This document shows, piece by piece, positions 34,471 to 46,111 of a DNA stretch of 64,000 bases (the first letter of the stretch is position 1; each line of letters begins with the position of its first letter). The stretch is taken from positions 52,340-116,339 of the forward strand of contig JAGFNQ010000855.1 in NCBI GenBank assembly GCA_024364735.1. Reading direction: 5' to 3'. Under the pieces are notes generated by a model, which saw only the letters and a list, made by a program, of their open reading frames with translations, was not told the DNA's origin and did no database searches. Source of the stretch: Boesenbergia rotunda. Its lineage: Eukaryota > Streptophyta > Magnoliopsida > Zingiberales > Zingiberaceae. Both the position numbers and the translations under genes were made by a program.

Positions 34471-36198
34471 GATCGAGTGATTATCCTTGAAATACAAATT
34501 GAGCTTATGTGACAAGAATGATAAAGAATGCATCAATATACATTAATTAAATCCTATTTATTTTTCAAATTGAATAACCCTTTTTATCAATTCGGGAGAT
34601 CGTAGGAGCATCTCCAAATAGGTTGATATCCAACCATAGATAAGAACAACAATGGCTGTGGCCATCAAGTTATTCTTAGCTATGAAGGTAGATAATTATA
34701 CCGATTACACATCACATATATGTAACTATCACTTTATGCAATCAACTAATTGAATGTTTGCATAAATCATTGGGTTGTTAACTCATTAACAAGTATGTAA
34801 CATTATACATAGCACCCAACTGCACCTCTCTTTACATCGACCTTGGCTGTGGCACAACAAATCGATACTCCAAGCTTAAGTCTGACCCATTAATCAAGAA
34901 ATAGTTTTAATATGGTTGGAGCTCATTCAACCGTTTAGTCAGGCTTGGATGTGTCCAACAACCAAAACTAAGGATTGACCTCTGACTCCAACTATATTAA
35001 TTATAAACGAATTTCATGGTTTGAACATGTTGAGGTTCAAGCGGGGCATGGATGTGTCCATCAACCCAAACGAGAAACAAAACTCCGGTTCTAACCATAT
35101 TAATGGAAGGTGTTGGCCTTAATATTTTGTAAGGGGTTTTGGGTCTCATCCTTTCTTTTCTAAGCACATTCATGACATATAATTATGTTATGTACTAACG
35201 ACTTCCTTAATAAAGTATGTATGTGACTTAATTTATCAAGTCTCATTAATTGAATTAGGAACCAGAATTCCTAATTCTAATTTCTTACTTTATTCAAGGA
35301 ATTGTTTTGGGAAATAATTTCCTAAATTGTCATAATCAATTTCGGAAATAATATGTTTAAGACTTTAATTTCACTAAATCAAATCTTATTAAATTAAGAG
35401 ACAGATTCCCTTAAATCAACTATATATTATTTTCATGAAAATCTCTTTTAAGAAAACTCTATAGGAAACCATTTTTCTAATTAATTTTGGAGACAACAAT
35501 ATGTAAGAGCATCACCTCTTAAATCAAATAACGAAATTATCGTTTAAGAATCACCTCAAAATTTTCAAGATTTGATTACATATTTTATTTATGGATTTAT
35601 TAATTTCAACAAATTATTTTCTTTGGGTGGCTCCCCGAGGCTTAGATACCCAAAAAAAAGGAATTTGTTGTAAATCTAATTTGGTCCGCTCCCCGAGGCA
35701 TAACCAAATTAAACATGACAATTTTATTCAAAATAGGAAATTAAATTACAACAACTAACTTTAATTGGATGGCTCCCTGAGGCTCAATCCAAAATAAAAA
35801 ATTTTGTTAATAATTTAATACCAATTCGAATTTAATTGTCAATTAATAATCCATAAATTTGTCTAGACTTTCTTGAAATAAAGTGCCCAAAATTGCGAGA
35901 TTTCATAATAGGTTTTCAGAATAATTGTAAGTTTCTGGTACAAAGAAAACTTACATATTTCCAAAATTGGAAAATTTCCAAAATAAGAAGTTTCCAAAAT
36001 TGGAAAGATTCCAAAGATAGGAAGTTTTCACAATTATCATAAAATTTCATAAACTAGGATATTTCAAAAGTTTGCGAAATTTCATGAGGATTTCCAAACT
36101 TTGAAATTCCTAAATCTAAAATTTATCATAATTGGAAAATTTTCCAAAATTGAGATAATGAAAATTTTTTCCGCAAAACAATTATATGATTATGTCGA
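34471..36198 (-). other. family A leader, minus-strand copy
   Basis: Homologous to the A1 leader across its length, including the three hairpins at 35622-35655, 35678-35710 and 35765-35793. The primer-binding site is missing: at about 36198 it runs directly into the LTR. Confidence 0.85.
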
Positions 36199-38310
36199 AA
36201 ACTAATTTACTTAGTACCTCGCCTAACTCGAAGTAAGGGACGAGATCCAACCGTAGCGTCCCTTGGAAGCTCCGCCTTTATTCGCGTCCACGCCGAGTTC
36301 TCTTCGGGATGAATTCGCAAAGTCACGAGTTTCGTGCCTACAAGAACTACTAGATTCTCCAAAGGCACGACAAGAATATCAAGAGAGAAAGTTGGAAACT
36401 AACCACCAAGTAACGGAATCAAGATTTCGAGGAGAGGAAGGAGATGCGACCCGCTTCTTCTTCTTCTTCGGCACCTTCTTGGTGGAGATGGCTCACGACA
36501 ACTTGAAGGGGTGGCCGGCCCTAAAGGGTGGTAGGGGCGCCGGCCCTAGAGGTGGTTGGGGCGCCAGCCCTAAAGGAAGTAGAGGGAGAGAAGGAGAGAG
36601 AGAAAGGGCTTGCTACTTGATCTCTTGATTGGAATTCAAGCCTTGCCATTAGTTCCTTTATATAGTAGCCTCTCCATAGCCAAGTCTCCCTTTTAACGGA
36701 ATTAACGGAATAAATTTTCATAAGAAATTTATCTTATAAATTTTCTTATGAATTATTCCGTTATGCCAAGTTTTATTATAACTAACTTTATAATAAAACA
36801 AATACATCTCTCCTTTTAATTATGGAATAACATTTGTATAAATTTTTTTTATCATGGAAAAATCAATTCATAATTGATTTTATAAATTAAAATTAAACCA
36901 ATTCATGGTTCATTTTAATTTTCATAAAAAGAATAAATTTCTACAATTTTTCTTTTATAAATTTCTTTATATAAATCTCTTTATATAAATTAATTTATTT
37001 ATCCATAATTTTATAAAACAAATCGCACTTGATTTATTTTATAATTTAAACCAATTAAATTGGTTTCCCTCTTTAATATGGCCGGCCAAACCAAAGAGGG
37101 TGGGCACCCTCTTTGGCCGGCCACACCAAGCCCCATCTCCTCGCTAATTAAACTCATTTAATTCGCCCAATAAGCCTTCAAAAGACTTAGCCATTTTAAG
37201 CTTCCCATGCGCCTCTGATAAACTCAGATTCAACTTATTTCTCTTGATCGGAAAATCTAATTTTCAAATTGTTTTAAATCCCTCGGATTACTCGTAGTGC
37301 GTGTGACTAAATAGGCTTTCGATTTATGTTGGCCGTCTATAATTCATCAATCATAGAATGATCATGAGTGGCACCTAGTAGTACATCATGATCCCCAATA
37401 AATCGAAAGATCAACGGTTGACCTCAGAAATAATTCTGAAACCCTTCAGCTGCTATAATGAATCGTGCCTCATTCCCTTCACCATCTTATACCCACTTGG
37501 TTCAGGACACGGTCTATGTGTGTCAGTCCCCACTAGGCTGACTACGTCACACCTAGCCCAAGTAATGTCTTTCTCGTCCAATGGATTCTAATTACTCTCA
37601 TGTATTTTAGAGACTCATACTCTGAACATGTCATGCTTTGGCCAGAGGCTTTGAGTAACAATCCGACGATAGGCCTTGGGTATACATCCCCTCGCAAGGA
37701 GTGGTGAATCCTTTGTAGGCTGTTCAAACATCTTCAGGCAATTCGGCTTATACCCAACCATCCTGGGTCCACACCTCCTTTGAGATGCTTGCTTAAGATG
37801 TTAAAGTATAAGTCTCCATGACCAAGATGACTTAAACACCGCAAGTCAAAGGAACATCGCACTTAAGCTGCAGTAAGAACTTCACTACCATGTCTATATG
37901 TAGACTACCATGTGAAGTTTTATAGCCAGTCACTCCAATGAACTAGTTCCCTTAACTAGCATTCATGTTTATCTCCGGACATCCCAATGTCACCAGCCAG
38001 TGAGAATCAGCTGATTAGAGAATAACCCATGCTAGTCTCAACAGAATTGATAGTGTCCTTATTTATCAATTCATCGACTAGGGACAATTTCAATACTTCA
38101 TAATTGCACATGTAGAGATAATCACTAGTTGTGAATTCATCACAAATTCTCTCATGCTGTGAATTGTATTGTGGACATTCAGTAAATGAGTTTAAGATCC
38201 CAATCAAATACATACACATGTATACTCAAATAGTGAATATTCATTTATTAAAATAAATGTTTACAATCATAAGGCGATTGCCTTAGGACACTTCTCTTTT
38301 ATTACTATCA
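36199..38310 (-). repeat. family A LTR A4, end of U5 deleted
   Basis: The plus-strand right end, TTATTACTATCA, is the LTR start, followed by the purine tract and RNase H of another copy. The left end lacks about 165 bp of U5 plus the primer-binding site. The breakpoint shows short homology (ACTAA). The LTR thus sits between the leader of one copy and the pol end of another. Confidence 0.88.
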
Positions 38311-38325
38311 AACTCCCACTTGGCT

Positions 38326-38750
38326 TAATGCCAATCGCTACGGTATCCAATACCTCAGTCTCTAACATGACCCTCAAACTTACTTTGAGGCAAGGCCTTA
38401 GTTAAAGGATCCGCTAAATTCCTTTCAGTGGGAATTTTCTCAATTTGTATATCATTCTTACTTATAATCTCTCTGATCAGATGATAGCGGCGAAGCACGT
38501 GTTTGGATCGCTGATGAGACCTTGGTTCCTTTGCTTGTGCAATAGCTCCATTGTTGTCGCAGTAAACCGGCACTGCTTCATCAATGGTTGGAACCACACC
38601 ATGTTCGGAGACAAACTTCTTGATCCAGACTGCTTCCTTTGCTGCTTCTGAAGCTGCAATATATTCCGCTTCCGTGGTAGAATCCGCTACGGTGTCTTGT
38701 TTGGAACTCTTCCAACTTATTGCGCCTCCATTCAAAGTAAATACGTATTC
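38326..38750 (-). pseudogene. family A RNase H fragment
   Basis: Reads from YVFTLNGGAISWKSSKQD through TTEAEYI and YCDNNGAIAQAK to TKALPQSKFEGHVRD, then a TGA where the sister copies have a Cys codon. Upstream it is cut at about 38750, where it joins a SIRE-like gag. It is the 3' end of an otherwise lost family A element. Confidence 0.88.
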
Positions 38751-39348
38751 AAAATAAATCATCTAACTTAACAATTGATAAGTCCTTGCATACTTTGTAG
38801 GCATCCACCATGGATGACCACAAAGCATTCCTTGGAAATGCTTTTAGTACATACCTCACAAGGTCGTTATTCTCGACTTTTTCATCAATCGAATGAAGCC
38901 CATTGACGACATCCTTGAACCGGCTATGAAGCTCACTTACCGATTCATTTTCCTTCATGGAGAGATTTTGTAATTGGTTGAGAAATAAATCCCTCTTGGC
39001 GATTCTTGAGTCTCGGGTGCCCTCATGGAGTTCGATGAGCTTGTTCCACAAGTCCTTTGCACTTGTGAAAGGACCAACCTTGATGAGTTGATCTTTGTTC
39101 ATCCCGCATTGTAGAGTGACAACCGCCTTCGCGTCAGCTTCACTCTTTCGAGTTTGTTCGGCTGCCCACCGCCATGATTCAAGTTCCTTGCCTTCATCAT
39201 CCGTAGGAGGAGTGAAACCCTCCTTCATCGCAAACCAAGTGTTGATGTCCATCTTCAAATAATACTCCATCTTTGCTCTCCAATATTGAAAATCAGCGCC
39301 ATTAAAGAAAGGAGGTCGGGTGGTGGAAAATCCTTCTCTCAACACCAT
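38751..39348 (-). pseudogene. gag: SIRE-like Gag, N-terminal part
   Basis: Start at 39348 gives MVLREGFSTTRPPFFNGADF, the conserved SIRE/Maximus Gag opening. The frame also runs upstream into the primer-binding site, so the internal ATG is preferred. About 199 residues follow, with the capsid region (WNKLIELHEGTRDSRIAKRD) that parallels the gag at 451-2094. It is cut at KLDDLF before the zinc knuckle, by the join with the family A fragment. No stop codon inside this piece. Confidence 0.88.
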
Positions 39349-39391
39349 GGATGATAGCTCTCGGTTGTTAATCCGCAAAAACAGAGCCCCA

Positions 39392-39404
39392 AGCTCTGAT
39401 ACCA
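39392..39404 (-). promoter_or_regulatory. primer-binding site
   Basis: Minus strand TGGTATCAGAGCT, two bases from the LTR end at 39407. Confidence 0.88.
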
Positions 39405-39916
39405 CTTGTTGGAACCCGGATGGCTAGAGAGGGGGGGATGAATATAGCCAAACACTTGAACTTTAAGTTTTTCAAAGTTCTGCATTTAGATTTGTTAGTA
39501 GCACAGCGGAAGTAGCAAACACAGAGTATGCAGAAAAATAGAAAACGAAAGCAAACTAACACAACTAGCAAGATCGCTAACAAGGAGGGTTTACAAGGTT
39601 CAGGGATAACTTGCCCCTACTCCTTGGAGTGCCTGTAAGGTGGGCGATCCCTTGATCACCGACAGATCAAGCCCCGGTGACCACCGGATAGAAAGCAACC
39701 TCCTTCTCGGTGGAGAAACCTCTCCACAGCGTTTCAATCACAGATATAGGTTTAAGCACAATGAAACACAAGAAATTTCTTACTTAGCACTAGCAAAGAC
39801 AAGAACACAGCAAGCTTCCTGCTGAGCTCCACACAGCGACGATATCACGCAAGAACTCTTTCCCCGTGTCTTCTCGCTGTTGGACTCGAAGCCTCTTGTT
39901 CTTTCCTCCAAGTGCT

Positions 39917-41912
39917 TGATAACCGTTTTAGTCGTGTTACGGTTTCAAATACAATTTAAGTATCGAACACCTCTAAACTAATGTAGCATAGAGTAACTCG
40001 AGTCGTCTCCCAACGAATGTAGTTGATACAAGATAAATCTCAGGATTGTATTTTATTGCTTTTGGGTTTTTGATATCAAACTGGGGTTTGGATTTGAACT
40101 TTAAGACTACGAAATAAAACATAGCAAAGCAGGTATGAAATCTAGTCTAATTAAGAGAAGACAGTTCAGGTAAGGAAATCTAATTTAACCTAATTACAAG
40201 TGCAGTAAAAAAAACAACTAGAAATTAAGCATCAACAAAACTAGACACGGAACAAAACCTATAACATTAAAGAAATTTAATCTCCTAACTTAATTGCATG
40301 TAATGAAGACATGGAACTTAAAGCAATGGAAGAGCAATACAAAACAAGATTTAATCAACTAATGAACATTCCAATTGAAACTAACTGTTCTAAGAAGCAT
40401 TTAATCGAACACATGATAGGCTTGCTAAAAATTGATTCGAGTACGTGCCAATTGATGTGGAAAAGATCTATCCAATACAAACACTTAATAGTCAATCGCA
40501 AACGCATCAAACATCAACACAATCAACACGCGAATAAAATCTAAGGTTCATATGGAATAGAATTTGCTGAAGGAGCTATTGGGCAAGCAAGGCCGTGAAG
40601 AAGAACACAAATTGCTGGATCTGATGAAGCTGGACAGCTGCTGTGAAGAAGCTGACTTTGCTGTGAGGAACTGAGACGAGTTGCTATGAAAGAATTGTTG
40701 ATCGGATGAAGGAAACAGCTGCTGCTGGAATTGGAAATGCTGTAATGAAATTAGCTGCTGACTCTGACGAAGCTGGATGAAGAAGGAACTGCAGAGGAAT
40801 AAACTGTGAAAAATCTACTGCTAGAAATGAAAAAAAATTGCTGTAAATGAAAACAATGAAGAACTGCGGTAAAGAAACGGATTGATGCTTGTTTCTTCTC
40901 AACCCGAGAGGAAGCTGGCGAAGGAGATGGCCGGCGGCGATGAAGTGCGATGAAAATGGAGGAAAACCCTCTTCGAACCCCGAAAGAGACAAACCCTTAC
41001 TCTCTTCTCTTCGAACCCCGAAAGAGAAGAGATGGAAATGGAATACCGATCGTCGGTGATGTGATGATGAAGACCGCCAGCGGTGAGAGTGGAGAAAATG
41101 GATTTGAGACGGGAGCCCCTCGTCTCGTCCATGTGTGTCGTGTCTCCGTGTCTGCCCTAGATCGCCCGTCCCTGCCTCCTTTTGTTTCGCCTGTTTTCAG
41201 CAATCGGGTTTGGTTCAGTTAGTTGTGTTTGGTTCGATCCGTTGGTTCGGCAGTTGGGTTTGGGCTCAGAATTGATTCGGCTCAGCAATTGGTTCAGTTT
41301 TGGGTTGATCTAGCCTCAGCTGCAGAGCTCACAGGTCAGCCCAGTTCAGTGGTTCGGTCAGCCAAGGCGATTAGATTCATCCCTGAGTTCGGCTCAGCTT
41401 GAGTTTGGCTCAATAGCTATCCCCAGCTCTGATTAACCAGATCAGTGGTGGATGGTCCAGATCTTCCCTTGTCTTGAATGAATGGTCTAGAACATCTTGA
41501 GCTTGATTCAACGGTCAGATTACTTCTGATTTGGCTGAAATATTCAAATCATGATCTATAGTCATGATTGATTCTATCTTGAACTCGGATTGACCAGAAG
41601 TTGAATGATGGCTCAGATCTAGCTGTTCTCTGGAATGGACGGCTTCTAATAATCCAATGCTTGATCCCTTTGATCTGGATCCAATGCTGACTCAAGTCTG
41701 ACCTGATTTGATCTAGGTCCATGATCAATTAAAGCCTACAAAATGATATTCAAATTTAGTGCCAAAAATATCCCAACTATACAAAGATTTGAATTAAAAA
41801 CCAAAATAGAGGGAATACATGAAACCTAATACAATTGCAAACTTAAGCATTAAAATGTGGATCAAACATTGATTTTATAGCCTAGAATAATCAAGAAAAA
41901 TGATGGTTATCA
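39917..41912. mobile_element. 1996-bp solo LTR, Tat/Retand-like, with target duplication
   Basis: Ends TGATAACC and GGTTATCA. GTGCT lies on both sides (39912-39916 and 41913-41917). No primer-binding site, purine tract or genes are inside or beside it. The text near 39985-40010 (CGAGTCGTCTCCCAACGAATG spans this) resembles Tat/Retand gypsy LTRs. The short frames inside it are not convincing genes. Confidence 0.85.
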
Positions 41913-43189
41913 GTGCTCAAGCAAGGAATGGTTGCTTCAAGATTGCAGTAGCTTGCTCAAGGTGATGGAACTTCAGAATACGCAAGCAAGTTGTGGAGAA
42001 CACAAAGGCGTAGCAAGAACTCAAGCAGCAGAACTCTACTCAGCCAACTCTTCTCCGCTCATTTTATTCCTCCACTGAGTATCTGGTGACACCATCTCCC
42101 TGCAGCCTCCAGTTGCTCACCTGCAACCACCAGCTACCTTTGAGCTCCTCTGGACTCCCTGAGCCTCCCTCAGACCAGCCCCAGACAGCAGCTCCAGCCA
42201 GCGCCAGTGCCCATTGCAACCTGAGATGGAAAAACAGACAAACCTGCTCCAAGGAAAGGTCTCCATTGACTCTCCTTGAGTGTTTGAATCCTTCCCTGTC
42301 ACCTGCAGCTTAATCAGAGTATTAGGCCAGCATATCAAGCAGCAAATCATGTATCAGCTATTAAGCATAAAGAATCGGATACGTTCAGACGCGTTCAGAG
42401 CGTCTGACAATGCATTTTGAATTAAAGTGATCGGTCACCGGACCTGTAACACCCGCTTTTTTTTCCATAAAGCGGCGCTACGTTAACATGAGTAGGGCAG
42501 GTGGACATCATAATGCAGCGGAAAACTTTAAACTTACACCTACATGCACCTACTACCATTCCTAACATCATGACATGGGAACTTGGCATATTAACTTCAT
42601 ACTTAGCATCATATCATGTCATACTTAGCATCATGTCATACATAGCATCATGTCATAGAGTCACATAAGTCACCATTCAAGCACATAAATAGTAAAGGTA
42701 AGTTCTATCATAAGACGAGCAAACATATTGTTTCTTGGCCAAGTCACTATCACACACATGCTTTATTGCCCTCCTGCTGCTTCCTTACTATCCCCTTGCG
42801 TGATCTGTGGTATAAGGAAATAAGACTATAAGCACACAGGCTTAGTAAGACTCTTTCCTACTCACTAAAATCATTCATCACTTAATCATGAGCACATAAA
42901 ATATTAACATACTTAGTGCTTTACTTAGAACATAAGCCTTTATGATCACTTAGCATATATTTGACATGGCATGAACATAAACATAATCAACATTCGTAGC
43001 ATGGCATAAACATAAACATAATAAACATTCATGGCATGACATAATACTTGACATAGACATAAACATAGTAAACATTCATAGCATGGCATAATACTTGGCA
43101 TAGACATAAACATAATAAACATAACATAATAAACATTCTTAGCATGACATAATACTTGGCATAACATAAACATAAAGCATATAACATAG

Positions 43190-43690
43190 TTCTTAACATA
43201 ACATGAGCATAGCATGGTCCTTAACATAACATAAGCATAGCATGGTTCTTAACATAACCTAAGCATAGCATGGTTCTTAACATAGCATAAGCATAGCATG
43301 GTTCTTATCATAACATAAGCATAGCATGGTTCTTAACATAATATAAGCATAGCATGGTTCTTAACATATCATAAGCATAGCATGGTTCTTATCATAACAT
43401 AAGCATAGCATGGTTCTTATCATAACATAAGCATAGCATGGTTCTTAACATAATATAAGCATAGCATGGTTCTTAACATATCATAAGCATAGCATGGTTC
43501 TTATCATAACATAAGCATAGCATGGTTCTTATCATAACATAAGCATAGCATGGTTCTTATCATAACATAAGCATAGCATGGTTCTTATCATGGCATAAGC
43601 ATAACATGGTTCTTATCATAACATAAGCATAGCATGATTCTTATCATAACATAAGCATAGCATGGTTCTTATCATAGCATAAGCATAAGT
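43190..43690 (-). repeat. 28-bp tandem repeat, about 17-18 copies
   Basis: Unit CATAAGCATAGCATGGTTC plus TTATCATAA, nearly uniform. It replaces the 47-bp repeat of the other Tekay-like LTR. Confidence 0.9.
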
Positions 43691-44148
43691 GCATATCATG
43701 AATGGATGCATGAGTCAAATGCATATACATAAGGATGCTTAACTTTTAAAATCATACTTTTAAATACTTAAACATAATCATAACATCATTGGGGGTCCCC
43801 GGCTTGTACCACATACATACATCATAGCGCGCATCCCTAAGTAAATATGAGGTAGCGAGCCCCGACCTACTAGGGTAAGGACAGCATAGTCGGTAGTCCC
43901 AGAACCGGGGTGTTCTTAAGGTGCCCATCCCTGTTGCACAGCTTCGGTAGTGCCAGAACCGTGGACAGCATAGTCGGTAGTCCAGAACCGGGGCGTTCTT
44001 AAGGTGCCCATCCCTTGGACCCATACTTCGGTCCGGTACAAACCCATTCATAAAGTAAAATACTTCATATGCTTCATCATTCATACATCATGGCATGCAT
44101 CTTTATTCATAAAACATGGCATGCATCTTCATTCATAAACATAACATA

Positions 44149-44239
44149 TGTAACGACTCGGCCCGTCTACCGGCCCATTTACCAGCCTATTTACCGGTCC
44201 TCATGACCGTCGTACCGTCGACCATCGACCGTGCCGTTA
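44149..44239. repeat. GTCGACC-rich module, second copy
   Basis: TGTAACGACTCGGCCC at the left and CATCGACCGTGCCGTTA at the right, matching 23862-23951 and the arms of the foldback element. Confidence 0.7.
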
Positions 44240-45888
44240 TTCATAAACATGGCATGCATCTTTATTCATAAAACATAGCATGTACTTCCATTCATAAACA
44301 TAGCATGCATCTTATTCATAAAACATAGCATGTACTTTCATTCATAAACATAACATGCATCTTCACTTATAAACATAACATACATCTTCATTCATAGAAC
44401 ATGACCTACTTACATAAACATCATTCCTATTTCTAGTGCTTACATGATCATGGCATATAAGGTAAGCATTGCATTATATTCATTGAGCATGGCATGTTTG
44501 CATAGACAATTATCCTACTCCATAGGGTTTGCATGATCATGACATATATAAGGTAACATTGCATTTCACACATAAGCATGGTATTCATCCTAAGCATACA
44601 TAAGTAGGACTTCCATAAACATACTACCTACCATTCAAGTGCATGACATAGAACACAAGACATTCATAAATAAACCCTATTAAGCATGGCATCCAATCAT
44701 AAACATAGAACATAAAACATGGTGCTTAGGGTTAGGGGTATAGGTAACTTAATTTCTACCACATGCTTGAACCTTTATATATACTTCATAAATAAGTATA
44801 AACCATCATTCATCAAACCCTAACTCTTCCCACATCCTACTTACCTTGCTTGGCCGAAACCTATAAGGAAGGGTTCCATCATTCAATTAACATGTAAGAT
44901 AGCATAAGGTAAAGAAACAACCATACATTACCTATAAGACCATAGGAAGCCATTAGAGCTCATGATTAGGGATATCCCTAACCTTTAGCCCTCCTTCTAA
45001 GGGCTGGCAGAAACCCTACAAGGCCATGGGTGCATGGAAAAATTTCATAAAATCCCCAATCAAACATTAAACACCAACATACCCTACCATAGTAGTCATT
45101 AGGGCCCTTACTTGAGGTAAGCCATAACTTCTTGCCCTAGAACCTTCTTGGCCGAAACTTACAAGGGTCACAAGACCTTGTGAAAATTCACACAATTCAC
45201 TTTAAACCTCCTTTTGGATCATGGGGTTACCCAAAGTACATACTTGAAAGGTTAAGCCCTTTCCTAACCAAAGAATCATGGTGAGAGTCCCAAACCCTAA
45301 GGGGTCTTTAGGGTACTCCAAAAATTCCCCAAAAATTATATTTATTCCATATTCATCATGATAACACATTAGAAAATATGAGAGGTATTTTTAACATTCC
45401 CTTAGACCCAAATCCCTTGGTGGCCGAAACCTATAAGGTTAGGTTCATGGGTTTTCCCCTTTTTTTCCAACATAAAATCGCATACAAGACTTCCATATCA
45501 TGCAAAACTTCAAGAAAAGCCATTATACCACAGGTGAGGGAGTCTTACATTGGTTGATCTTGGTTATAGACCTTAGATTTGAAGGAAGGAGGAAGATCTT
45601 GTTGCTCCTTGACCACCCCTAGCCTTTGTATCCTTGTAAAAGCCTTGGATCTTGGAGATGAAGCCTTAGGTGGACTTTTTCCAAGGAGAACCCTCTCCTT
45701 GGGTTTTGGCTAGAATGAGGAGGGAGGGAGGAAGAAAGGTGAATTGATGGAAGAAGAGAAGTAACCCCCCCCCCCCCCATGCTTCTCTTTATAGCTCATC
45801 AAGGAGGGTAAGTGAAGAGTCATGGTGTCTCTTCATTTTCCCTCAAGCCTTAACCATAATCCACTTCATTTCCTCATAGCACTCCCTT

Positions 45889-45960
45889 GCTAGGTGAATT
45901 GGTTAGAGCATGCATGGTTGTACAAGAGGTCCAAGGTTCAAATCCTTGGTGCATGCACTA
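45889..45960 (+). repeat. tRNA-derived sequence in LTR U3, second copy
   Basis: A-box-like segment at 45891-45902 and B box at 45935-45945, almost identical to 25534-25605, so it was present before the two LTR copies separated. Confidence 0.7.
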
Positions 45961-46111
45961 ATTTTTTTCAATTTATTTTTATTTTATTTCCCTAATATTT
46001 CGAAAATCCCTTAAAAATTCCCCCATAATTATGTTAATATTTCCCACTAAAATCCCTTTATATTTCTATAAATTTTACCTAAAATTCACCAATAATCATG
46101 GTACTAGAAAG

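Noticed and set aside
40311..41222. Frames of 77-102 codons in the 1996-bp solo LTR
   Set aside because: They have no recognisable domain and lie within an LTR bounded by a target duplication.
45765..45778. Run of 14 C
   Set aside because: A homopolymer in an LTR, prone to sequencing error; no functional meaning can be given.
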